Part shown: in pieces, positions 27,081 to 33,953 of the stretch
How positions within the stretch are numbered: position 1 is the stretch's first letter
Layout: each line of letters starts with the position of its first letter
Assembly (NCBI GenBank): GCA_963518955.1
Contig: CAUQKI010000002.1
Coordinates: 1-64,000, forward strand
Direction: 5' to 3'
DNA from: JABCPE02 sp963518955
GTDB lineage: Bacteria; Bacteroidota; Bacteroidia; Flavobacteriales; Weeksellaceae
Length of the DNA stretch: 64,000 nt
The notes under the pieces: generated by a model
The model's input: only the letters and a program-made list of their open reading frames with translations
What the model was told of the DNA's origin: nothing
Database searches by the model: none
Translations under genes and position numbers: made by a program

Positions 27081-27710
27081 ATGAAAAAGATTCTCCTTGT
27101 AGCATTAGCATTCCATGCTATCTTTTTTTCTGCACAAAAGAAAGATAATTGTACAGATATAATGAAGAGATGGGATGGTTGGGATATTTATAAAAAACCT
27201 ACCACCGAGAGTGTAAAAAAATGCATCTCCAAAGATGAAAGAAAAATTAAAATAGAAGTTATAAATAAAGGAGATCATAAAGACTTATACCAAATTCTAT
27301 ATTTAGAGTTTAAAAAAGTAAACAATAATGATTTCTCTCCTATTCTGAAATATTCCGAACACACACCAAATATTGTAGTGGATGAAACTTATGATAAAAT
27401 AAATTGGAGAGGAGAAGGAGGTACTATTAATGAACACACTATATTTGTTTTTCAAGGATATAGTGGAGTAGAAAGCGACCCCAATATACCTTTAAAAGAA
27501 ATAGAAATTTACGAAACCACAGCTCCTGTTTTATCTGGAATATTAAGAATAATGGGAACATATCGCAAAGATTTTGACCATAGTATACCTACAAATCTTA
27601 CGAAGACAATAAATATATATTCAGATGGTAAATTATTAATTTCAAAAGAATACGAATTTAGTGAACTTGAAAGAACAGGTGGAATAACCATAGAATTTAA
27701 TAGTAAATGA
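27081..27710 (+). CDS. Exported protein of unknown function (moron-like)
   Basis: The product is 209 aa with signal peptide MKKILLVALAFHAIFFSAQ, followed by a beta-rich domain I do not recognise. It starts 2 bases after the repressor and overlaps the integrase start by 4 bases, so it would be expressed from the prophage state together with both. Genes in this position commonly give the lysogen a benefit such as superinfection exclusion. That reading is inference; no catalytic motif is visible. Confidence 0.6.
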   Translation: MKKILLVALAFHAIFFSAQKKDNCTDIMKRWDGWDIYKKPTTESVKKCISKDERKIKIEVINKGDHKDLYQILYLEFKKVNNNDFSPILKYSEHTPNIVVDETYDKINWRGEGGTINEHTIFVFQGYSGVESDPNIPLKEIEIYETTAPVLSGILRIMGTYRKDFDHSIPTNLTKTINIYSDGKLLISKEYEFSELERTGGITIEFNSK

Positions 27711-28963
27711 TAAAATACCACGCACAATTTTTATTAGACAAAGAAAAAGACAACCCTACTGCTAAACTTCGTTATAGGATAAAATGGAGTGGGTTTATTG
27801 TTGCTTTTAATGTAGGCTATAGAATAGAAGTTGATAAGTGGAGTAAGGAAACTCAACGCTGTAAAATAAATACTACACACGGTAACAAGAAAGTTCCTGC
27901 TAATATAATTAATAGGAAAATTCAAGAATATGAACAAGCCTGTGAAAAAGTATTTTTATCATTTGAAAAAGAGAATAAAATCCCTAATGATAATGAATTT
28001 AGAATAGAATTCAATAAGGGGATAGGTAAAAACAAACGAATTATAGAAGATACTTTATTTAGTATTTTTGATAAATTTATTAAAGAAGAATCAGAAATAA
28101 ATCAGTGGGCTTTTCGAACAAAATTAAAAATGCAAGGACTTAAAAAACACTTGCAAGATTTTGATATTGAGTTATCACTATCTCAGTTAAATGAAGAAAA
28201 ATTGTCAGAATTTCAATTATACCTTCAGAATGAATTAAAGCATAAAAACTCAACTATTAGTAAAATCATATCTTCTGTAAAATGGTTTCTAAAATGGGCA
28301 GTTAAAAAGGGATATATGAATGATAGTAGCTTTGAATTATTTAAACCAAAATTAAAATCAACACAGAAAAAAATCATATTTCTCACCCAATCCGAATTGG
28401 AGAAATTTAAGAATTTCACAATTCCAGAAAACAAAACCCATTTAGAAAAAATAAGGGACATTTTCCTGTTTCAGTGTTATACAGGATTGAGATTTTCAGA
28501 TGTTATTAATCTAAAAAGAAATGATATTAAAGATGGATATATAGAGATTACTACAATTAAAACGGTTGATAATCTAATCATAGAATTAAATAAACATAGT
28601 AAATCTACTTTAGATAAATACCTTATAGATAAAATGTTTGATGAGAAAATTTTTCCTACTATTAGTAATCAAAAAATGAATGATTATCTTAAAGAATTTT
28701 CGGAATTAGCAGGAATAGATGAGCCTATTAGAGAAACCTATTACAGGGGTGGAGAAAGAATTGATGAAGTTTTACCAAAATATGCTTTAATGAGTACTCA
28801 TGCAGGACGAAGAACCTTTATTTGCAATGCTTTATCTTTAGGTATCCCACCACAAGTTGTGATGAAATGGACAGGACACAGTGATTACAAGGCTATGAAG
28901 CCTTATATTGATATTGCTGATGAAACTAAAATAAGTGCAATGGAAAGATTTAATTTGCTATAA
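27707..28963 (+). CDS. Tyrosine recombinase / integrase
   Basis: The product is 418 aa. It has an N-terminal arm-binding region (1-100), a SAM-like core-binding domain (about 115-205) and a C-terminal catalytic domain. The catalytic set is visible: Arg in CYTGLRFSDV (about 262), the HxxR box STHAGRRTF (about 365-369), His in KWTGHSDYKAM and Tyr in KPYIDI (about 400). It is of the Bacteroidota phage/conjugative-element integrase type. It ends 310 bases from the putative attachment sequence, as expected for an element integrated by this enzyme. Confidence 0.93.
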   Translation: MIKYHAQFLLDKEKDNPTAKLRYRIKWSGFIVAFNVGYRIEVDKWSKETQRCKINTTHGNKKVPANIINRKIQEYEQACEKVFLSFEKENKIPNDNEFRIEFNKGIGKNKRIIEDTLFSIFDKFIKEESEINQWAFRTKLKMQGLKKHLQDFDIELSLSQLNEEKLSEFQLYLQNELKHKNSTISKIISSVKWFLKWAVKKGYMNDSSFELFKPKLKSTQKKIIFLTQSELEKFKNFTIPENKTHLEKIRDIFLFQCYTGLRFSDVINLKRNDIKDGYIEITTIKTVDNLIIELNKHSKSTLDKYLIDKMFDEKIFPTISNQKMNDYLKEFSELAGIDEPIRETYYRGGERIDEVLPKYALMSTHAGRRTFICNALSLGIPPQVVMKWTGHSDYKAMKPYIDIADETKISAMERFNLL

Positions 28964-29275
28964 ATACAATAAAGCCAACTTTAATACTATATAACTATAC
29001 CAATAGGTATATTTGTAAAACAATGTACCCTTAGTTTCTTTTTTGTAAGCTCTGTATATAATTATAATAGTTAAATTTGAATTTGATGAATAGTTTTGCA
29101 AAACCCATATTTAACATTAAGGAAAGGTTATAATTCAAAGTCCCTAATTATAAAAAACAGGGACTAATTTGATGATAGTTTATAGTAATTTATGATAGTA
29201 TGTTAAACTATGGAATACCGTAAAAGCCCTGATTTACAACAATTTGTTAATTTATGAGAATATACAGCATAAAAA
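28964..29275. other. Probable attachment region downstream of the integrase
   Basis: This is a gene-free stretch. It holds the inverted repeat AGTCCCT-N13-AGGGACT (29,139-29,165) and the direct repeat pair ATGATAGTTTA / ATGATAGTATG (29,172-29,204). TTCAAAGTCCC (29,134-29,144) resembles the tRNA-like TTCAAGTCCC at 29,276. Such short repeats next to int often bind integrase and excisionase. No ORF or RNA gene is evident. Confidence 0.4.
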
Positions 29276-29298
29276 TTCAAGTCCCGTCTTCGCTACAA
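29276..29298 (+). other. tRNA 3'-end remnant, candidate attachment site
   Basis: TTCAAGT CCCGT CTTCGCT A fits a T-loop, the 3' half of a T-stem, the 3' half of an acceptor stem and a discriminator base. The sequence upstream (AGCATAAAAA) does not supply the ACGGG needed for the other T-stem half, so only the 3' end is present. This is the usual footprint of integration into a tRNA gene. The tRNA identity cannot be told. Confidence 0.45.
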
Positions 29299-29338
29299 GT
29301 CTGTAAGGCAACATATTAAAGAAATGAAAATTAAAAAT

Positions 29339-29369
29339 GAACTTTGAGATAATTCAAAGTTCTTTTTTT
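29339..29369 (+). terminator. Rho-independent terminator behind the tRNA remnant
   Basis: GAACTTTGA-GATAAT-TCAAAGTTC followed by seven T. It lies 40 bases downstream of the tRNA-like 3' end and would have ended that transcript. Confidence 0.75.
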
Positions 29370-29438
29370 ATGCGAATATTTGAAATGGATTTCATTTATA
29401 TGAATTTACAAGATTCTATCATTTTTTTTGTTTCTACC

Positions 29439-29519
29439 CAAAACAACACTTCTGGAACATTACCATTATTTTATGGTTTTATTGTGAATTTTTTAATATC
29501 AAAACAATAGGCATTACCC
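29439..29519. repeat. Two cassette-boundary repeats in tandem
   Basis: Copy 1 (29,439-29,464) reads CAAAACAACACTTCTGGAAC followed by ATTACC. Copy 2 (29,471-29,519) reads TTATGGTTTTATTGTGAATT, then TTTTAATATCAAAACAATAG and GCATTACCC. Both match the module borders of the Rhs array (1-8,650) although they lie on the far side of the phage-like element. Confidence 0.65.
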
Positions 29520-29906
29520 ATTCTTTTTACAAATTATACTTACTAAAATAGTAGATAAAATAATAGGTAATAGAGCACTTCTTATAAAAAATCCATCTAA
29601 ATCATCTTCACACACATATATATAACTTTTTGAAAAATCCTTATATAACATTATAAGAAAAAAGAACATATTCATAATAAGATAAACATATGCTGATTTT
29701 ATGTATCTATATAGCATTGTATAAGCTACCAACATGATTATTATTTGAAAAAATAATATTTTCATTAATACAAACGGAGCCATACCTATTTGACCACCTG
29801 TATATTTACTATTAAGGAGTAGTATAAAAAAACATATAAATGTCAATAATCCCTGTAATAAAAATAATATTATTACTTTATTACTTCTTTTTTGCCCTTT
29901 GTTCAT
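29514..29906 (-). CDS. Four-span membrane protein, putative orphan immunity protein
   Basis: The product is 130 aa with four predicted membrane helices (about 10-31, 42-66, 70-90 and 105-126) and a basic end. It begins 9 bases after the stop of a decayed Rhs-tip 3' end (29,916-29,960), the same relation that live immunity genes have to their toxins, and it ends inside a boundary repeat. A polytopic immunity protein would suit a membrane-active toxin. The family is not recognised. Confidence 0.6.
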   Translation of the reverse strand: MNKGQKRSNKVIILFLLQGLLTFICFFILLLNSKYTGGQIGMAPFVLMKILFFQIIIMLVAYTMLYRYIKSAYVYLIMNMFFFLIMLYKDFSKSYIYVCEDDLDGFFIRSALLPIILSTILVSIICKKNG

Positions 29907-29915
29907 ATTCTACTT

Positions 29916-30040
29916 TTATTTTATTATTCCTATTTTAAAATTAATTTCTACTCCAACCAAACTCCAATATCATTTTAAGTCTATAATGACCCTCTTCTAC
30001 TAAATAATAGATGCCTTTATTTTTTTCATTATTTTAAAAT
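29916..30040 (-). pseudogene. Fossil 3' end of a glycine-rich Rhs tip
   Basis: The minus strand reads VGVEINFKIGIIK and a stop (29,960-29,916), closely matching IGVEVNLKIGIK at the end of the main toxin. Upstream the frame is broken. A second frame (to a stop at 29,941) reads GIYYLVEEGHYRLKMILEFG, possibly another broken fragment. The toxin has decayed while the immunity gene next to it stayed open. Confidence 0.45.
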
Positions 30041-30085
30041 CTTTTAGTAATTTTATTTCAAACAACTTTTTTGAAATATTTATCT

Positions 30086-30433
30086 CTATCTTAAAAGAAC
30101 TTCTTGCTTATATAATTCATAAGTTGTTATATTTTTTTTATATATATACAATGTATCATTATGAGCAGATTTATATACAGAATCGCCTATTTTTATCCCT
30201 GAACTAAATCTATTATTAAAAAAATATTCATCTGAAAAAAACTCACCTTTATTTTTTAAATCATAGTAGAATTCATCTCCACCCCTCCCTCTATCAATTT
30301 TATATATTATCCCTTTTATCTCTTTTCTATATACAAGATTGGTAAAAATTACTCCTTTAATATATATAAATAAATGTATTATGCCTATACCTAATAATAA
30401 AATAAAGACTGGTTTTTGTTTTAACTTCTTCAT
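30086..30433 (-). CDS. Single-span membrane protein, putative orphan immunity
   Basis: The product is 115 aa with an N-terminal transmembrane helix (about 8-28) and then a small extracytoplasmic domain rich in Tyr, Lys and Asp (GDSVYKSAHNDTLYIYKKN). Its GDSV segment and layout recall the immunity pair at 3,640-4,536, though I would not claim homology. A boundary repeat precedes it. No toxin gene is adjacent. The immunity role is inferred from context only. Confidence 0.5.
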   Translation of the reverse strand: MKKLKQKPVFILLLGIGIIHLFIYIKGVIFTNLVYRKEIKGIIYKIDRGRGGDEFYYDLKNKGEFFSDEYFFNNRFSSGIKIGDSVYKSAHNDTLYIYKKNITTYELYKQEVLLR

Positions 30434-30448
30434 TACATTTTATTTGTT

Positions 30449-30471
30449 TCAAACAACACATCTGGGACATT
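30449..30471. repeat. Cassette-boundary repeat
   Basis: The copy reads CAAACAACACATCTGGGACATTA. It lies between two small genes of the immunity island and supplies the stop codon of the right-hand gene. Confidence 0.55.
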
Positions 30472-30886
30472 ATCTTAATTTTTCCACATATTGTTTTAGT
30501 TCTTCTTCAGGAAAGTCAGATGTCCAATAGGCTTGTAATTCGCCACTATCTAATTTTTCCCAACAAAAATAACAATCATATCTCAATGCTTGTGGAGGAA
30601 ACAGTAGGCTACATTCTAAAAAATAGAACATTCTACCTTCAAATTCTTGTTGTATGATTTCTTTTCCTCCTTCTATTAACACTACAAAGGATTCTTCTTC
30701 AAAAAAATGTTCTTTCCCTGCTCTTAGATCAAACTGATATACTAAATCATCTACTATTTTATAGATCTTGTCATTCTCCAATCCATAGACATCAAAAAAC
30801 ACAAAACCTTTATAATTTATTTTAATTGTCGTGTCAACTTCCTTATCATTGCTGATAAATATGAAACCTTTATTATTTTCTTCCAT
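30470..30886 (-). CDS. Small acidic cytoplasmic protein, putative orphan immunity
   Basis: The product is 138 aa, soluble, with no signal peptide, and acidic (EEENNKG-like start, FPEEELKQYVEKLR end). It contains Trp/Cys-rich YDCYFCWEKLDSGELQAYW. It is not recognised, but its size and acidity are common for immunity proteins, and it is spaced from its neighbours by the locus-specific boundary sequence. Confidence 0.5.
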   Translation of the reverse strand: MEENNKGFIFISNDKEVDTTIKINYKGFVFFDVYGLENDKIYKIVDDLVYQFDLRAGKEHFFEEESFVVLIEGGKEIIQQEFEGRMFYFLECSLLFPPQALRYDCYFCWEKLDSGELQAYWTSDFPEEELKQYVEKLR

Positions 30887-30907
30887 TTTAACATATTTAA
30901 TTCATTA

Positions 30908-31252
30908 TCAACATACCACAAATGAAAAATCCAATTCTATTTCCTGCATTTCTTTTATCAAATACATAATATATGAAGGAAGCCTAAAACCTCCATTGTC
31001 ATAAGATGATATGATAGAACAATATATATTTCCTTTTTTTACATTGAATTTTTTACAAAGCTGAATAATTGTATAGACATCTTCTTTCTGATTCATATCT
31101 ATAATAATGTTTCTATACTCCTCATTCATCTCAAAGTCTAAATCCAAATTCTCCATTGAATGTTGTATCTCAACAAATTGTTCAAGACTTATATTCAGCA
31201 TTCTGAAAGCACAATTTACTTCATCTGTTCCATTTTCTCTTTGTATATTCAT
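30908..31252 (-). CDS. Small soluble protein, putative orphan immunity
   Basis: The product is 114 aa without signal peptide. The pattern of an N-terminal strand, a central Cys-containing helix and the closing LPSYIMYLIKEMQEIELDFS is faintly like DUF4279-type immunity proteins; I cannot confirm this. It sits 21 bases from its left neighbour in a same-strand row of small genes. Confidence 0.45.
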   Translation of the reverse strand: MNIQRENGTDEVNCAFRMLNISLEQFVEIQHSMENLDLDFEMNEEYRNIIIDMNQKEDVYTIIQLCKKFNVKKGNIYCSIISSYDNGGFRLPSYIMYLIKEMQEIELDFSFVVC

Positions 31253-31325
31253 AGTAAAATTAATTTTCTATATCAATTATTCTCTTCCATTTTATTTATT
31301 TCAAATAATACCACCGATATCAATT

Positions 31326-31772
31326 TTAAGAAAAATCATATAAATCTATATCCACAGTTGAGTTTTTAATTAATACATACAAAAGCTGTCTAATGTCTTT
31401 TGGCAAGGTTTCTTTCGTAACTTTTGTTTTGTTATAATATATGATGCCATTGATTATTAACTCTATTCTCCAAGAATCTAAAATAATATCTGGTTCTATA
31501 TTATTGGGTTTCAGTCTTGATGTGATATTTTCTATTTCTTCTATTTTATCTTTGGTGATTTTCCCTTTGTATGTATGGGAATGTTCCAAATTTTCAACAA
31601 CAACTTCTTCATCGCAATAAAGAACTCTATAAATAGGTTCTCCACCACTTGAAGGATAAAAATTGTATTCTATTTTTAGAATTGGGTTTTCTTTTTTATG
31701 TCCATTGCTCTCTTGCGGATTACAAGAAAATATCATCATCAATAATAATATTAATATTTTTATATTTTTCAT
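31326..31772 (-). CDS. Small lipoprotein, putative orphan immunity
   Basis: I start it at the ATG at 31,772 because this gives a clean lipoprotein signal (MKNIKILILLLMMIFSCNPQ, lipobox IFSC). An upstream in-frame ATG at 31,805 would add eleven polar residues. The mature part of about 130 aa is beta-rich (GGEPIYRVLYCDEEVVVENL, GIIYYNKTKV) and unrecognised. Envelope location matches the lipoprotein immunity genes of the Rhs array. Confidence 0.55.
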   Translation of the reverse strand: MKNIKILILLLMMIFSCNPQESNGHKKENPILKIEYNFYPSSGGEPIYRVLYCDEEVVVENLEHSHTYKGKITKDKIEEIENITSRLKPNNIEPDIILDSWRIELIINGIIYYNKTKVTKETLPKDIRQLLYVLIKNSTVDIDLYDFS

Positions 31773-31819
31773 CAGTAAATTTCTATTATCTGCATCTTCC
31801 GTCATATTTTATTTTATTT

Positions 31820-31844
31820 CAAAAAACATATTTGGAAAATCACC
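31820..31844. repeat. Cassette-boundary repeat (diverged)
   Basis: The copy reads CAAAAAACATATTTGGAAAA then TCACC, a weaker version of the boundary sequence, between two genes of the immunity island. Confidence 0.4.
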
Positions 31845-31846
31845 TA

Positions 31847-32230
31847 TTACTCAGGTCTTTTAAAATCATAACAATACATCAGATATGCATTATATTCTAT
31901 ATTAGATAATACATGATATGATTCATTTTCTTTTCTAATAATATTATGTTTTATATCATACAAGTCATATGGATAATGGATACTCCTAAAATATTCTTTA
32001 TTTTTACAATATAACTTGCTGTATAAATAAAATACCACAAAAGGATGATATCTTTTTCTCTCTCTTTTCAGATAATCAAAGTCATAAAGTTCTATTAATT
32101 GGTTTTTATAGGTTTCTACTTTTATCTGGAAATAAATCATTATTCCTCCTATCAAAATAAATAGTAGCAACAAGAAAACTTTTATTATTTTCAATGCTAT
32201 TTTTAGTATCATTTTTAGTGTTTTCATCAT
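31847..32230 (-). CDS. Single-span membrane protein, putative orphan immunity
   Basis: The product is 127 aa. A long N-terminal hydrophobic helix (about 12-36) is followed by a Tyr/Arg/Lys-rich domain. It is the first gene, in transcription order, of the leftward row of small genes. It is not recognised; no partner toxin is adjacent. Confidence 0.5.
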   Translation of the reverse strand: MMKTLKMILKIALKIIKVFLLLLFILIGGIMIYFQIKVETYKNQLIELYDFDYLKRERKRYHPFVVFYLYSKLYCKNKEYFRSIHYPYDLYDIKHNIIRKENESYHVLSNIEYNAYLMYCYDFKRPE

Positions 32231-32279
32231 TTATCTTCAAATTTTATTTAGTTCAAAAACATTTCTTTCATTATTATAC

Positions 32280-32307
32280 AAAAAGCACCCTAAAAAAGGT
32301 GCTTTTT
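32280..32307. terminator. Bidirectional terminator
   Basis: AAAAAGCACC-N8-GGTGCTTTTT hairpin with T tracts on both sides. It closes the transcript of the beta-barrel gene 32,326-33,009 and separates the core genome from the immunity island. Confidence 0.8.
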
Positions 32308-32325
32308 GTGTATATTTTAGAATTA

Positions 32326-33009
32326 TTAAAATCTTATTGTCGCTGTGGCTGCTAGAGAAACTCTCCCTAAGCCTTCTTTTTTGTCATTATTATTTGCGAG
32401 TGATAGACTCCTTCCATTTTCAACATGGAGTTTCACAGCTCCCAGCCCGAAACCTAGCTGAGGCCCTATCAAGAACGAACGACTCACAGCATACTGATAC
32501 CCTATCGTGCTATAAAGCCCTACCGAAGAACCTTTTACCTCAAAATTTCCAATAGGACCTAAAATATTACTACTCGTATATTGCTGATAGCCCAGCGCTA
32601 CATCCCAGTAGAATTTATGTGGTGTGTCCATTTCAAAATTAGAATACATGAACGACGGTCCTATGAAGATAATTCTATCCTTTGTGCTAAGATATACTCC
32701 GCCCAGACTGGTTTCCGCAGAAGCAGAATATCTATTGAATTTCAGCCCAAGTCCCATATTAGGAGCTATTCTGTGATAAGCAGAGATATCAAAATGAAAA
32801 CCTGAAGTAATTTTTTCTACATGACTTCTGAAAGGATATGTGATACTACCATCTATCTCTGCAGTTCTCCACGCATACCCTGCGCTTGCCATTATGCTCA
32901 CCTTGCTTTGTTTTACATTTTCTACTTTTACTTCTACACTACTCTCTTGTGCTTTACATGGCAATGAAAATGCCGCCGCCAAAGCAAGAAATGATAATTT
33001 TCTTTTCAT
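32326..33009 (-). CDS. Outer-membrane beta-barrel protein
   Basis: The product is 227 aa with signal peptide MKRKLSFLALAAAFSLPCKA and amphipathic strands ending in aromatic residues (GLGLKFNRYSASAET, RIIFIGPSFMYSNF, FYWDVALGYQQY, SLAATATIRF at the C-terminus, where a terminal Phe is typical for BAM substrates). It belongs to the general small-barrel group of Bacteroidota. The substrate is unknown. It is monocistronic, with its own terminator. Confidence 0.8.
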   Translation of the reverse strand: MKRKLSFLALAAAFSLPCKAQESSVEVKVENVKQSKVSIMASAGYAWRTAEIDGSITYPFRSHVEKITSGFHFDISAYHRIAPNMGLGLKFNRYSASAETSLGGVYLSTKDRIIFIGPSFMYSNFEMDTPHKFYWDVALGYQQYTSSNILGPIGNFEVKGSSVGLYSTIGYQYAVSRSFLIGPQLGFGLGAVKLHVENGRSLSLANNNDKKEGLGRVSLAATATIRF

Positions 33010-33081
33010 GACTTATATTAAAATTAAATTTTCCGTTAATTAATGTCTTTAAAATTCTTCAATAAATTTCAAAAACAAAAT

Positions 33082-33855
33082 CTAATAAAGCTCTCGCAGA
33101 GCATCTATATACTCATAACCCGTAAGGTCAAATTTCACAGGAACAATGCTGATATAGCCGTTCATCAGAGCCGTTTCATCGGCATCTTCGCCTTCATCCA
33201 TATTATTAAAGTAACCTGTGAGCCAGTAGTATTTCTTGCCCTGTGGATTGACTCTTTCATCGAAGTTTTCTTCCCATTTCGCCTGAGCCTGTCGGCAGAT
33301 TTTGATGCCTTTTATCTCTTCTTTTTTTAGTTTAGGAATGTTCACATTTAGGACTATTCCCTTTGGCATCGGGTTTTTCAATGTTTTTAAAACTATTTCT
33401 TGAATAAAATCTTTCGCTTGGTCAAAATCCGCCTCAAAACTAAAATCCAGCAAAGAGAACCCAATCGCAGGAATGCCCTCTACACCAGCCTCCACAGCGG
33501 CAGACATCGTTCCAGAATAAATAACATTAATGGAGGAATTTGCCCCATGATTTATCCCTGAAACCACCAAATCTGGCCTGCGCGTAAGCACCTTATCCAA
33601 AGCCAATTTTACACAATCCACAGGCGTCCCGCTACATGCGAAATCCCGCTGAGCACCTTCCATTTTTATCTCCTCCACCATCAGGGTAGAATTTATCGTG
33701 ATGGCATGTCCCTTGCCACTCTGCGGAGAATCTGGCGCCACTACGACCACCTCGCCTATTTCGTTCATAAATTCTACGAGTTTTCTAATCCCTAGCGCGG
33801 TGATTCCATCGTCATTCGTTACCAAAATCAATGGTTTTCTATCTTGTTTATTCAT
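33082..33855 (-). CDS. surE: 5'/3'-nucleotidase SurE
   Basis: The product is 257 aa, the normal length. It hydrolyses nucleoside 5'- and 3'-monophosphates with a divalent metal. Metal and active-site residues are present: NDDG (14-17, Asp15 and Asp16), Ser46 in PDSPQSGKG and Asn102 in SGINHGANSS. The segment SGTPVDCVKLAL is also characteristic. It is divergent from the tail-specific protease gene. Confidence 0.96.
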   Translation of the reverse strand: MNKQDRKPLILVTNDDGITALGIRKLVEFMNEIGEVVVVAPDSPQSGKGHAITINSTLMVEEIKMEGAQRDFACSGTPVDCVKLALDKVLTRRPDLVVSGINHGANSSINVIYSGTMSAAVEAGVEGIPAIGFSLLDFSFEADFDQAKDFIQEIVLKTLKNPMPKGIVLNVNIPKLKKEEIKGIKICRQAQAKWEENFDERVNPQGKKYYWLTGYFNNMDEGEDADETALMNGYISIVPVKFDLTGYEYIDALRELY

Positions 33856-33915
33856 TATTATTAAAAAATTTCAACAAAAATAAAGAAATTTTAGGTCTAG
33901 TTTAAAATAAGATAT

Positions 33916-33923
33916 TAAATTTG
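33916..33923 (+). promoter_or_regulatory. -7 promoter element of the tail-specific protease gene
   Basis: TAAATTTG matches the Bacteroidota TAnnTTTG element. Transcription would start near 33,930, about 25-35 bases before the start codon. Confidence 0.5.
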
Positions 33924-33953
33924 TAAGTTAAAAATTTTCTTGAATTAAAATCA

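Larger units (their letters stand above)
21980..29370. mobile_element. Phage-like integrative element without structural genes
   Basis: A leftward replication/regulation block (26,521-22,005) and a rightward repressor-cargo-integrase block (26,671-28,963) diverge from a central control region, as in temperate phages. No capsid, terminase, portal, tail or lysis gene is present. The element separates the Rhs operon from the immunity island. The right end is marked by a tRNA-3'-like sequence (29,276-29,298) and terminator. The left end is not defined; I found no second copy of that sequence near 22,000. It could be a satellite, a decayed prophage or an integrative plasmid. Confidence 0.6.
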
